From positions 2,078-63,917 of the forward strand of contig JAUNNF010000010.1 of NCBI GenBank assembly GCA_030537355.1: a DNA stretch of 61,840 nucleotides, written 5' to 3'. The notes below the pieces were generated by a model, which was given only the letters and a program-made list of their open reading frames with translations, had not been told where the DNA came from and made no database searches. Shown piece after piece: positions 25,893 through 34,927 of this stretch. The translations under genes were made by a program, and so were the position numbers. Origin of the DNA: Coriobacteriia bacterium. Its GTDB lineage: Bacteria; Actinomycetota; Coriobacteriia; Coriobacteriales; Eggerthellaceae. Within the stretch, counting starts at the first letter, position 1; each line of letters starts with the position of its first letter.

Positions 25893-26612
25893 ATGCCAGG
25901 TAAAGTTGATGATATTGAAAAGTTAAACGAGCTTCAAGAACTTGATAAAAACATAGACGCTGCATATGCACAAATTCAAAATTCGCCATATGCTAAAAAG
26001 ATTGAAGCTGCCCGTGCCAAAAAATCTGAATATAAAACTAAGCGCGATCAAATTGATGGTATTTATAAAAAAGCCCGAGCTGAGTTTGAAGAAATAACAG
26101 CAAAAGATTCAGAGCTTGCTGCATCACAAACAGAAACTCAAAAGAAAATTGAAGAAACCCAGGGTGATTATAGAAAAGTTGAAAGTTACACAAATAAACT
26201 GAATGAACTAACCAACAATAGAAAAGTTATTGACGAGAAATTGGTTAAAGTCGAAGCAAACTACAATAAGATTTCTGAGCTTAAAGGTAAAATTGACGAG
26301 GCTATTGGTAAGGTCAGCATGCTTGAAGACGATCTAAACAAAAAATTACAAGAAGAAAATGCTACAGCTCAAATTGAATATAACAAAAATGTTGAGAAGA
26401 AAAATGTACTTGTAAAAAGTATTTCTGAAGACTCGTTAAAAATGTATAAACACGCAAGGGAAATTGCGGGAAATGTTGCAGTGGCAGAATTGCTGAACAA
26501 TTCATGTTCTGTTTGTAGAAATAACTTTTCGCCGGTGACCTTAGACAAAATAAAAGGACAGGCTCCAATAAGTTCCTGTCCTAATTGTCAACGTTTGTTG
26601 ATAGTCGTTTAA
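25893..26612 (+). CDS. coiled-coil C4-type zinc ribbon protein
   Basis: A 239-residue protein of mostly long antiparallel helices (about 10-190) ending in a C4 zinc ribbon: CSVC, 20 residues, CPNC. It resembles the CT398/zf-RING_7 group often beside nif3 genes; members are thought to act in nucleic-acid-linked or secretion-linked processes, but no role is settled. The start has GGAGAA seven bases upstream. The stop codon overlaps the stop of rpmB on the other strand. Confidence 0.85.
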   Translation: MPGKVDDIEKLNELQELDKNIDAAYAQIQNSPYAKKIEAARAKKSEYKTKRDQIDGIYKKARAEFEEITAKDSELAASQTETQKKIEETQGDYRKVESYTNKLNELTNNRKVIDEKLVKVEANYNKISELKGKIDEAIGKVSMLEDDLNKKLQEENATAQIEYNKNVEKKNVLVKSISEDSLKMYKHAREIAGNVAVAELLNNSCSVCRNNFSPVTLDKIKGQAPISSCPNCQRLLIVV

Positions 26613-26800
26613 GCTTTTGTAACTTTACCAGCTTTAATGCAGCTTGTGCATACATTAGCTTTGCGTGGTTTACCATTTGCATCAGCAATTGTAATACGCT
26701 GGATATTTGGAGCAAATGTTCTGTTGCTAACCTTATGAGAGTGGCTTATGCTTCTGCCAGCTTTTGGACCTTTGCCACATATTTCACATACTTTTGACAT
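26609..26800 (-). CDS. rpmB: 50S ribosomal protein L28
   Basis: A 63-residue ribosomal protein. The start is ATG 26800 behind AGAGGTGA; the longer upstream frame has no homology. VCEICGKGP and NVCTSCIKAG form the zinc-binding C+ type of L28, and RSISHSHKVSNRTFAPN is the conserved rRNA-binding core. It is transcribed divergently from rfbA. Confidence 0.96.
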   Translation of the reverse strand: MSKVCEICGKGPKAGRSISHSHKVSNRTFAPNIQRITIADANGKPRKANVCTSCIKAGKVTKA

Positions 26801-26881
26801 ATAACTCACCTCTTTAAATTTCTGCGGGTAGCTACTATACCACAAATATCAGGATTTGGCATATATTTTTGATAAATCGTG

Positions 26882-26887
26882 TATAAT
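26882..26887 (+). promoter_or_regulatory. -10 box before rfbA
   Basis: TATAAT 24 bases before the rfbA start. TTGGCA at 26856-26861 is a possible -35 at a long 20-base spacing. An AAAGGAG ribosome site follows at 26900-26906. Confidence 0.5.
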
Positions 26888-26911
26888 ACGGCATGTCGTA
26901 AAGGAGTTTTT

Positions 26912-27802
26912 ATGAAAGGTATTATACTCGCAGGTGGAGCAGGCACAAGACTCTATCCGTTGACTATGGTAACATCAAAACAATTGTTACCTGTTTATGA
27001 TAAACCAATGATTTATTATCCGCTATCTACTTTAATGGCTGCAGGTATTAAAGATATACTTGTTATTTCTACACCTGAGGATACTCCTCGTTTTGAGGAA
27101 TTGCTTGGTGATGGAAGTCAATTTGGTATTTCATTACAATACAAAGTACAGCCTAGCCCTGATGGATTAGCTCAAGCTTTTATTTTAGGCGAGAAATTTT
27201 TAGCTGGCGAGGCTGGTGCTATGGTTCTCGGCGATAATATTTTTTATGGCAATGGCATCAAAAAGCGTTTACGTGCAGCAGTTGAAAATGCCGAGAAAAA
27301 TGGCCGCGCAACAGTATTTGGTTATTATGTTAATGATCCTGAACGCTTTGGTGTTGTTGAGTTTGATGAGAATAAACAAGCAATTTCAATTGAGGAAAAA
27401 CCAGAACATCCAAAGTCAAATTACGCAGTAACTGGTTTGTATTTTTATCCTCCAGGAGTTAGCGATATGGCTCATGAGGTAAAACCATCTGCACGAGGTG
27501 AGCTTGAAATTACAACATTAAACGAGATGTACCTTAATAAAGGTTTACTTGATGTTCAGTTATTGGGCAGAGGCTTTGCGTGGTTAGATACAGGTACTAT
27601 GGATTCGCTTCTTAGTGCTTCAGAATTTGTTCAGACGATTCAGGAACGTCAAGGAATTGTTATTTCAGCTCCTGAAGAAATTGCCTATGCATATGGTTGG
27701 ATTGATGATGATAAGATGAATAAGTCAGCTGAAGCTTATGGCAAATCACCATATGGCCAGCACTTGAAGGCTGTTATTGAAGGTAAATTTTATGTAGATT
27801 AG
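26912..27802 (+). CDS. rfbA: glucose-1-phosphate thymidylyltransferase
   Basis: A 296-residue enzyme starting dTDP-rhamnose synthesis by forming dTDP-glucose. I start at ATG 26912 behind [25 protein letters not shown] is the nucleotide loop, [17 protein letters not shown] the substrate loop, and LGDNIFYG the metal Asp. The length is normal. It opens the surface polysaccharide locus and is followed by rfbC and rfbB at 9-base gaps. Confidence 0.96.
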   Translation: MKGIILAGGAGTRLYPLTMVTSKQLLPVYDKPMIYYPLSTLMAAGIKDILVISTPEDTPRFEELLGDGSQFGISLQYKVQPSPDGLAQAFILGEKFLAGEAGAMVLGDNIFYGNGIKKRLRAAVENAEKNGRATVFGYYVNDPERFGVVEFDENKQAISIEEKPEHPKSNYAVTGLYFYPPGVSDMAHEVKPSARGELEITTLNEMYLNKGLLDVQLLGRGFAWLDTGTMDSLLSASEFVQTIQERQGIVISAPEEIAYAYGWIDDDKMNKSAEAYGKSPYGQHLKAVIEGKFYVD

Positions 27803-27811
27803 AGGTGTGAA

Positions 27812-28363
27812 ATGGGTAATTTTACTTTTAATAAAACTGATATTGATGGGGTTTACATTATAGATGTTAAAACATTTGGTGATAAGCGCGGTTATTTTAT
27901 GGAAACATATAAACAATCTGATTTTGAAGAAGCCGGGTTAAAGTATAATTTTGTTCAGGATAATCAAAGCAGTAGCACTCGCGGTGTTCTACGTGGCTTG
28001 CATTTTCAGAAACAATTTCCACAAGCAAAACTTGTAAGAGTTTTATCTGGCGAGGTTTATGATGTTGCAGTTGATCTTCGTAAAGGGAGCCCTACATATG
28101 GTAAGTATGTTGGAGTTTTGTTGTCAGCTGAAAATCACAGACAATTTATGATTCCTCGTGGTTTCGCTCATGGCTTTGTTGTGGTTAGTGAGACTGCTGA
28201 ATTTGCATATAAATGCGATGAAGTTTACCATCCAGAAGATGAGGGTGGACTTGCATGGAATGATCCAGATATAGGTATTGATTGGCCAGATGTTGGTGAA
28301 CTTAACTTGTCTGAAAAGGATACAAATGCCCCAACATTAGCTGAATGTAAAATGGAGTTTTAA
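27812..28363 (+). CDS. rfbC: dTDP-4-dehydrorhamnose 3,5-epimerase
   Basis: A 183-residue cupin epimerase, third enzyme of the dTDP-rhamnose pathway. The catalytic His is in LRGLHFQ (about residue 63); VAVDLRKGSPTYG and IPRGFAHGF form the barrel, and YKCDEVYHPEDEGG holds the active Tyr region. It sits between rfbA and rfbB in one operon. Confidence 0.96.
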   Translation: MGNFTFNKTDIDGVYIIDVKTFGDKRGYFMETYKQSDFEEAGLKYNFVQDNQSSSTRGVLRGLHFQKQFPQAKLVRVLSGEVYDVAVDLRKGSPTYGKYVGVLLSAENHRQFMIPRGFAHGFVVVSETAEFAYKCDEVYHPEDEGGLAWNDPDIGIDWPDVGELNLSEKDTNAPTLAECKMEF

Positions 28364-28372
28364 GGAGAGAAA

Positions 28373-29386
28373 ATGAACGTATTAGTAACAGGTGGAGCAG
28401 GTTTTATTGGTTCTAATTTTGTATATTACCAACTTAAAAATCATCCAGAAGACAAGGTTATAGTTGTTGATAAACTTACTTATGCTGGTAATTTATCAAC
28501 ATTAAAACCAATTATGGATAAGATTGTTTTTGAGAAGGTTGATATATGTGACGAGAAAGAAATAGATAGAGTTTTCCGCGAGCATAAGCCAGACGTTGTT
28601 GTTAACTTTGCTGCAGAGAGTCATGTAGATAGAAGTATTGAAAATCCAAATGTTTTCCTTGAGACAAACATTATGGGTACTGCAAACATGATGAATCATT
28701 GCAGAAAATATGGAGATATCAGATATCATCAAGTATCTACCGATGAGGTTTATGGCGATCTTCCACTAGACAGACCAGATTTGTTATTTACAGAAGAAAC
28801 ACCAATCCATACTTCTAGCCCATACAGTGCTTCTAAAGCTAGTGCTGATTTGCTTGTTGGTGCTTACCTTAGAACATTTGGCCTGCCTGTAACTATAAGC
28901 CGTTGCAGTAATAATTATGGTCCATACCACTTTCCAGAGAAGCTGATCCCACTCATGATTGCTAATGCTTTGGCTGATAAACCATTGCCAGTGTATGGTA
29001 AGGGTGAGAATGTTCGTGATTGGTTGTATGTTGAAGATCACTGCAGTGCTATTGATTTAATCATTCGCAAAGGCAAAATTGGGGAAGTTTATAACATTGG
29101 CGGTAATAACGAGATTCACAATATTGATATAGTTAAAATGATTTGTGAAAAACTTGACAAACCTGAAAGTTTAATTACATATGTAACAGACAGAAAAGGT
29201 CATGACCTGCGTTACGCCATTGACTCTTCAAAGATTCAACGTGAGTTGGGTTGGACACCAGCTACAACTTTCCCTGAAGGATTACAAAAGACAGTTGATT
29301 GGTATCTTGCTAACAAAGATTGGTGGGAAGAAATCATTTCAGGCGAATATCAAAATTATTATGAAAAGATGTATGGGAATCGATAG
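28373..29386 (+). CDS. rfbB: dTDP-glucose 4,6-dehydratase
   Basis: A 337-residue short-chain dehydrogenase-fold enzyme. [10 protein letters not shown] binds NAD, STDEVYG holds the catalytic Asp-Glu (about 122), and YSASK (about 150) is the Tyr-x-x-x-Lys pair. It is preceded by AAGGAG. After its stop, 15 bases separate it from the end of a minus-strand membrane gene, which splits it from rfbD. Confidence 0.96.
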   Translation: MNVLVTGGAGFIGSNFVYYQLKNHPEDKVIVVDKLTYAGNLSTLKPIMDKIVFEKVDICDEKEIDRVFREHKPDVVVNFAAESHVDRSIENPNVFLETNIMGTANMMNHCRKYGDIRYHQVSTDEVYGDLPLDRPDLLFTEETPIHTSSPYSASKASADLLVGAYLRTFGLPVTISRCSNNYGPYHFPEKLIPLMIANALADKPLPVYGKGENVRDWLYVEDHCSAIDLIIRKGKIGEVYNIGGNNEIHNIDIVKMICEKLDKPESLITYVTDRKGHDLRYAIDSSKIQRELGWTPATTFPEGLQKTVDWYLANKDWWEEIISGEYQNYYEKMYGNR

Positions 29387-29401
29387 ATGAACTCAGAATT
29401 C

Positions 29402-31051
29402 TCATCTTAAGTGTACAGAAGGCTTGCTTTCTGTTAATGTAGTTATTGCTAGACTATACAAATAAGGTATGCATACAGATATCGGGTATACATATCTTAA
29501 TAAAGGAAGAGGGCCAGCAAACAGTGTTATATACATCATGATTGGTAAAATTAATAGTATTAGTAACTTATAATTTTTTTTGTATATAGAGTACATTATT
29601 AATATTGTTAATAACCAAAACGGTGCTGCTATTGCAAAAATATTAGATAAGTTAGTAAGTCGAAAATTTGTCATTTTTGATATAGGTTCTATATAGTTTT
29701 TTTCTAATAATGGAATTTGTGAATTACGTGAGGCGTGGATTCCGTTTGGATATGTAGAATTCATATATTCTATATATCTATCAGACCCTTCATTAGATAA
29801 GGTATAATTAAAACACCAATAACCACGTGTATTATTAAGAAAAGCTATAATATAATTTTTAATGTTTTTTATACCTATAGACATCCAATTTGATAAAAAA
29901 TATGAAATACCATTACTGTATTTATCAATATTTAATTGTACTCTAATATTATCAGAGTTTGTAGGTCTATACAATTCCGAAAACTGTTGATCGTTTTTGT
30001 AAGGGAAGATATTTTTGAACATATTTATCTCTTCTTCGTTAAAAGAATTTTTATTGTTGATATAAGCATAAGCTATTTGTTGTTCTGGAATTGCAAGCAT
30101 TTCTTTCGTGTTGTCGCTATTGTAGTTGAAAAAGCTGTAAACAGGTCCTATAATAACAAGATATATTGCGATTGTCGTTGAAAATATAATTAATAATTTT
30201 TTGCGTGCATTTTGGAACACTATTAATGTAGCAAAAACAAATGGAATTAAGATATATATACTATTATTACGATAAAATAAAAATAATAGTAAGATAATAA
30301 TCGACAGGATAATTTGCATTGTATTAAAAGGTTTGTTTTTGAACAACAACTGTTCTCCGAATATTATAACAACACACAAAAAAATATATGAATAGAAAAC
30401 ATCTTTTGCACAATTAATAACAAACAATTGGTTAACTGGAAATAAGGCAAAAAACAAAAATATAGAAATACTAATTACAAAGTTTTTCGTATGTTTATTG
30501 CATAAATATGTAGTGTATGTAAAAAGAAATGAAACTGAAAATATTTGTATTAATAGATAAGTAAATACTCCAGCTTCCCATGTTCCTCCCACTAATCTTC
30601 CAAAATTGAAAAATGTGTACATTATAAGGCTAGAAATAACAGGCTGATTATTTTTAATTTGATTATTTTCAACTTGCCAAATTTGGTGGGGTGCATCATA
30701 TCCAAATATGCCTGGATATACAGAATACAACATAATAAGATAAATAATTAAAAGACCAAAGAAAACAAAAATAAAAAATTTATTTGATAATTGACGTTTT
30801 GTGGGTTGAATTTTACTTAACAGAATAAATATAAAAGCAAATATTAGGAAAAAGACACAGAACAAAATAATAAATTTTAAAATTGGTATTGTAAAAGCCG
30901 TAATAGTGTAAGAATCACAATTTAGATTAGAACCTATAATGTGAGTAAAAGCGAAAACGAGAGCTAAAATTACACAAGAAATAATCAATCTGAGTTGTTT
31001 AAACGATTTTAGTAAGGTTTTAGAAACAATATTGCAAATATATTTTTTCAT
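29402..31051 (-). CDS. polytopic membrane protein, DUF6020-like
   Basis: A 549-residue integral membrane protein with about 12 hydrophobic helices. The first extracytoplasmic loop after helix 4 contains YPGIFGYDAPHQIWQ, and a large soluble loop (about 330-450) contains NNKNSFNEEEI and YIEYMNSTYPNG. This layout resembles the DUF6020 family of GT-C-like proteins found in polysaccharide loci. It is probably a polyprenyl-linked sugar transferase or other modifying enzyme. Placement between rfbB and rfbD on the opposite strand suggests insertion into a former rfbACBD operon. Substrate unknown. Confidence 0.75.
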   Translation of the reverse strand: MKKYICNIVSKTLLKSFKQLRLIISCVILALVFAFTHIIGSNLNCDSYTITAFTIPILKFIILFCVFFLIFAFIFILLSKIQPTKRQLSNKFFIFVFFGLLIIYLIMLYSVYPGIFGYDAPHQIWQVENNQIKNNQPVISSLIMYTFFNFGRLVGGTWEAGVFTYLLIQIFSVSFLFTYTTYLCNKHTKNFVISISIFLFFALFPVNQLFVINCAKDVFYSYIFLCVVIIFGEQLLFKNKPFNTMQIILSIIILLLFLFYRNNSIYILIPFVFATLIVFQNARKKLLIIFSTTIAIYLVIIGPVYSFFNYNSDNTKEMLAIPEQQIAYAYINNKNSFNEEEINMFKNIFPYKNDQQFSELYRPTNSDNIRVQLNIDKYSNGISYFLSNWMSIGIKNIKNYIIAFLNNTRGYWCFNYTLSNEGSDRYIEYMNSTYPNGIHASRNSQIPLLEKNYIEPISKMTNFRLTNLSNIFAIAAPFWLLTILIMYSIYKKNYKLLILLILPIMMYITLFAGPLPLLRYVYPISVCIPYLYSLAITTLTESKPSVHLR

Positions 31052-31106
31052 ATATTAAGTATATCAAAGTTTTTATAGGTTAATATTGTTTAATTAATTA
31101 TTCAGT

Positions 31107-31136
31107 TTGTTTATTTTATAGATAAGATGTTATAAT
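31107..31136 (+). promoter_or_regulatory. promoter of rfbD and downstream glycosyltransferases
   Basis: TTGTTT (31107-31112), 18 bases, TATAAT (31131-31136), then AAGGTG before the rfbD start. It gives rfbD its own transcription start behind the inverted gene. Confidence 0.6.
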
Positions 31137-31164
31137 AATTTAAAATACGTAAGAAGGTGTTGTA

Positions 31165-32055
31165 ATGAAAGTTTTTGTAACTGGTGTTGCGGGACAGCTT
31201 GGCTTTGATGTAAGTGAAAGATTACAAAGTCGTAATATTCAATGTATTGGTTCGGATGTTGTTGACAAGCCTGAATACATTAAAGTTCCATATGTAAAAC
31301 TTGATATTACTGATTCAAAAGCTGTTGATAAGAATATTCAGGAATCAGAATGTGATGTAATTGTGCACTGCGCAGCATGGACTGCTGTTGATGATGCAGA
31401 AAGCAACGAAGATAAAGTTCGAGCAATCAATGTAGATGGTACTCAAAACATCGCTAATACAGCGAAAGCCATTGATGCAAAGATGCTTTATATAAGCACT
31501 GATTATGTTTTTGATGGCCAGGGCGAAAAACCATGGGAGCCTGACTGTAAAGATTATGATCCTCTAAATGTTTATGGACAATCAAAGCTAGATGGAGAAT
31601 TTGCTGTTGTAAATACGCTTGATAAATATTTTATTGTACGTATAGCTTGGGTATTTGGTATTAATGGCAACAACTACATTAAAACAATGGTAAATCTCAG
31701 TGAGAAATTTGATGAAATTAAAGTTGTTAATGATCAAATTGGTACGCCTACTTTTACATATGATCTTGCACGATTATTATGTGACATGATTGAAACTGAT
31801 AAGTATGGTTATTATCATGCAACAAATGAGGGTGGTTATATAAGTTGGTATGACTTTACTAAAGAAATTTATAATCAAATTGGTACTACAACAAATGTTG
31901 TTCCAGTTACAACTGCGGAATATGGAGAGAGTGTGGCCGCCCGTCCATTTAATAGCAGGCTTGATAAATCTAAGCTAAAAGAAGCAGGTTTTGAGGCTCT
32001 TCCAGATTGGAAAGATGCTGTACATCGTTACTTAAACGCTAAAGGTTTAGTTTAA
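31165..32055 (+). CDS. rfbD: dTDP-4-dehydrorhamnose reductase
   Basis: A 296-residue SDR-family enzyme finishing dTDP-L-rhamnose. GVAGQLGFDV is the NADPH loop, HCAAWTAVDDAE and STDYVFDG mark the core, and YGQSK (about 131) supplies Tyr and Lys. It is followed after 3 bases by a rhamnosyltransferase gene, so sugar supply and use are coupled. Confidence 0.96.
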   Translation: MKVFVTGVAGQLGFDVSERLQSRNIQCIGSDVVDKPEYIKVPYVKLDITDSKAVDKNIQESECDVIVHCAAWTAVDDAESNEDKVRAINVDGTQNIANTAKAIDAKMLYISTDYVFDGQGEKPWEPDCKDYDPLNVYGQSKLDGEFAVVNTLDKYFIVRIAWVFGINGNNYIKTMVNLSEKFDEIKVVNDQIGTPTFTYDLARLLCDMIETDKYGYYHATNEGGYISWYDFTKEIYNQIGTTTNVVPVTTAEYGESVAARPFNSRLDKSKLKEAGFEALPDWKDAVHRYLNAKGLV

Positions 32056-32058
32056 ATT

Positions 32059-33171
32059 ATGAAGAATATTTATATTATAGGATCTCGTGGGTATCATGTT
32101 AATTATGGTGGATGGGAAACATTTACCAGCCGTCTTGTAGATCATTACAATGATCCCAATACACATTTTTATGTTACGCAATTAACTCATAATAAAAAAG
32201 ATACGTATACTGATTCTGACAAGGTTACAGTTATTCCTATATATACTCCAAGAATTGGTGGAGCTACAATGTTTCTGCATACTATACGAGCTTTCAAAAC
32301 ATGTATGAAAATTGCAGAAGAGGGTGAGATTTTTTATGTTTTAGGGCTTAAATTATATAATCGTCTAAAACGTAAAAAGAGGAAGCTAGAAAAATTAGGT
32401 GTTAAAGTATTTGTTAATCCTGACGGAATGGAATGGCAACGTAGCAAATGGGGTAAACAAGTTAAAAAGTTCTTTTTAAAGAGCGAAAAATTAATGCTTA
32501 ATAATGCCGACACCATTATTTGCGACGCAAAGGGAATTAAATCATATATTGACAGGAAATATAAACACTTGAAAGATAAGACAAGATATATTCCATATGG
32601 TTTTGAAACCTATAAATTAAATAATGAGAAAGAAGTTTTAAAAGAGCATGAGCTAAAAAAAGACAATTACTGTTTAGTTGTAGGAAGATGTGAACCAGAA
32701 AACAATTTCGAATTAATAATTAAAGCTTTCATGAAAAGTAAAATCGATAAACAGTTAGTAATTATTACAAACTTTAGTGAAAGTTCATATTATAAAGATT
32801 TAGTAGAATCGACAAAATACATGTCAGATCCACGCATAAAATTTATTGATGGTGTTTATGACAAAGAAAAACTTGCCTGTATTAGGAAAAATGCTTACAT
32901 GTATATACACGGTCATAGCGTTGGAGGAACAAATCCAAGCCTGATAGAAGCATTATCCTTAACTGATGTTAATGTTTTATACAATGTAAGCTTCAATAGA
33001 GATATTGGACAAAAAACATGTTTGTATTTTAAGAGCATAAAAGATCTAACTAAAATTTTAGATAACGACATAGACAAAAGCTTGGGTAAAGAGGCTAAGA
33101 AATTAGCTAAAGCAAATTATACTTGGGATAAAATCGTAGATCAATATAAGGCTGTGTTTAATGAAGCCTAG
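32059..33171 (+). CDS. DUF1972-type rhamnosyltransferase (GT4)
   Basis: A 370-residue cytoplasmic glycosyltransferase. The N-terminal DUF1972 segment (IIGSRGYHVNYGGWETF) is the hallmark of Cps2T/RgpA-like enzymes, known to add the first L-rhamnose to a lipid-linked sugar. VNPDGMEWQRSKW and the GT4 region LVVGRCEPENNFE (about 212) and GHSVGGTNPSLIEAL (about 292) follow. It probably uses the dTDP-rhamnose made by the rfb genes just upstream. It overlaps the next gene by 11 bases. Confidence 0.88.
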   Translation: MKNIYIIGSRGYHVNYGGWETFTSRLVDHYNDPNTHFYVTQLTHNKKDTYTDSDKVTVIPIYTPRIGGATMFLHTIRAFKTCMKIAEEGEIFYVLGLKLYNRLKRKKRKLEKLGVKVFVNPDGMEWQRSKWGKQVKKFFLKSEKLMLNNADTIICDAKGIKSYIDRKYKHLKDKTRYIPYGFETYKLNNEKEVLKEHELKKDNYCLVVGRCEPENNFELIIKAFMKSKIDKQLVIITNFSESSYYKDLVESTKYMSDPRIKFIDGVYDKEKLACIRKNAYMYIHGHSVGGTNPSLIEALSLTDVNVLYNVSFNRDIGQKTCLYFKSIKDLTKILDNDIDKSLGKEAKKLAKANYTWDKIVDQYKAVFNEA

Positions 33172-34927
33172 TAAAATCTTATATCTAACAAAAAAAGCAA
33201 TATATTTTGCTTGGTATCGTCATCATTTCTTAATTCCACCACGTGTGATGTATAAATATGTTAAATCTTTTTTAACTGCTGCAAAACGAGGCAACACTAC
33301 ATCTAATTTAATGCTAGATCAAAATGCTTATGCAAAATGGTTTGAAGAACACATGAAACCATTATCATCACATAAAAATTTCAAGTACAATCCAAAATTT
33401 AGTTTTATAGTACCTTCCTTCAATCCAGAAGAGAAGGTTTTTGAAGAATGTATTGATAGTTTACTTAATCAGAGTTATAAAAATTTTGAGATTGTTATTT
33501 GCGATGATGCTAGTGACAACATTGATTATTTAAACAAATATTTAAAAAATGACAAAGTCAACATTGTTTACAGAAAAGAAAATGGCATGATATCGCGTTC
33601 TAGCAACGATGCTATAGACACCTCAACTGGAGATTTTATCGTACTTGTTGATAACGACGATGCAATTCACGTTGACAGTCTTTATTATTTTGCTGAAGTT
33701 TTAAACAAAGATAAAGATGTTGATTTAATTTACAGTGACGAAGACAAACTAGATTATCGTGGCAAACTTATGGAACCACATTTTAAGCCAGATTATTCAC
33801 CAGATACTCTTATGAGTTTGAATTATATTTGCCATTTAACTTGTATTCGTAAAAGCTTAGTTGATAAAGTTGGTAAATTTAGATCTGAGTTTGATGGTTC
33901 TCAAGATTACGATTTGTTTTTACGTTGTATTGAGCAAACAGACAAGATCTTTCATGTCCCAAAAGTTTTATATCATTGGCGCCAAACAAAAACTAGTACA
34001 GCTGGTTTTATGGATAACAAAAATTATGCTGTTGTTAATGGCAAAAAAGCTTTGGAAGATTCGCTAAAACGCCGTAATATTAAAGGAGAAGTTTTAAATA
34101 GTTCTCGCGTAACTGCATATTTAACCAAGTACCATCATGAGAATGAGTTGATTAGCATTATTATTCCAATGCATGATAAATGCGAACTTACAAAACAATG
34201 TATAGATAGTTTATATGAAAAATGTGCATATCAGAATTTTGAAACTATCATTGCTAATAATAGAAGTCAAGAACAGGCTTCAAAGGATTATTTTAAAGAA
34301 GTTGTAAACAAGCATGACAATATTAAGATTGTTGATATCGATGAAGATTTCAATTATTCACGCATTAACAATATAGCTGCTAAGCATGCTAAAGGCGATT
34401 ACTTACTTTTCTTAAATAATGATACAGAAGTGTCTCAGCCAGATTTTTTGGAATGGATGTTAGGCTATGCCAAGCAAGATCATGTTGGATGTGTTGGAAT
34501 TAAACTCTTATATCCTAATAAACTTGTTCAGCATTGTGGAGTAGTGATAGGTTTTGGTGGTGCTGCTGGACATGTGTTTGTAGCTGATTCCTACGAAGAT
34601 AATGGTATTTTTGGCAGGCTTGCACTTCCTTACAACTTTAGTGCTGTTACTGCTGCTTGTATGATGATTAAAAAATCAAAGTTTGAAGGTTTTGATGAAA
34701 ACCTCAAAGTTGCCCTTAATGATGTTGATTTGTGCTTGTCAGTTATGGATAAGGGATATTATAATGTCTGTCTTGCTAACGTAGAGATGATACATCATGA
34801 AAGCAAAAGCCGTGGTTATGAGGCGTCAAAGGAAAAACACGAACGCTTTATGGCTGAAGAAGAATATCTTATAAACAAGTGGGGTAAATTAGATAAAGAT
34901 AAGTTCTTTAGCGAGTACTACTTTTAA
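33161..34927 (+). CDS. two-domain GT2 glycosyltransferase
   Basis: A 588-residue enzyme with two complete GT2 (GT-A) domains. The first (about 80-270) has FSFIVPSFNPEE, the metal motif VDNDD, SQDYDLFLRC and YHWR. The second (about 325-560) has ISIIIPMHDKCE, LFLNNDTEV, an AVTAACMMIKK helix and LNDVDLCL. Both domains keep Asp pairs, so both could be active, perhaps as a polymerising or two-linkage rhamnosyltransferase. It is a paralogue of the genes at 41223 and 43022. The final HHESKSRGYE motif is shared by all three. Confidence 0.88.
   Translation: MKPSKILYLTKKAIYFAWYRHHFLIPPRVMYKYVKSFLTAAKRGNTTSNLMLDQNAYAKWFEEHMKPLSSHKNFKYNPKFSFIVPSFNPEEKVFEECIDSLLNQSYKNFEIVICDDASDNIDYLNKYLKNDKVNIVYRKENGMISRSSNDAIDTSTGDFIVLVDNDDAIHVDSLYYFAEVLNKDKDVDLIYSDEDKLDYRGKLMEPHFKPDYSPDTLMSLNYICHLTCIRKSLVDKVGKFRSEFDGSQDYDLFLRCIEQTDKIFHVPKVLYHWRQTKTSTAGFMDNKNYAVVNGKKALEDSLKRRNIKGEVLNSSRVTAYLTKYHHENELISIIIPMHDKCELTKQCIDSLYEKCAYQNFETIIANNRSQEQASKDYFKEVVNKHDNIKIVDIDEDFNYSRINNIAAKHAKGDYLLFLNNDTEVSQPDFLEWMLGYAKQDHVGCVGIKLLYPNKLVQHCGVVIGFGGAAGHVFVADSYEDNGIFGRLALPYNFSAVTAACMMIKKSKFEGFDENLKVALNDVDLCLSVMDKGYYNVCLANVEMIHHESKSRGYEASKEKHERFMAEEEYLINKWGKLDKDKFFSEYYF

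Noticed and set aside
29387-29415. AGATGA/TCATCT hairpin after rfbB
   Set aside because: Only 6 bp of stem with an 11-base loop and no T tract; too weak to call a terminator.
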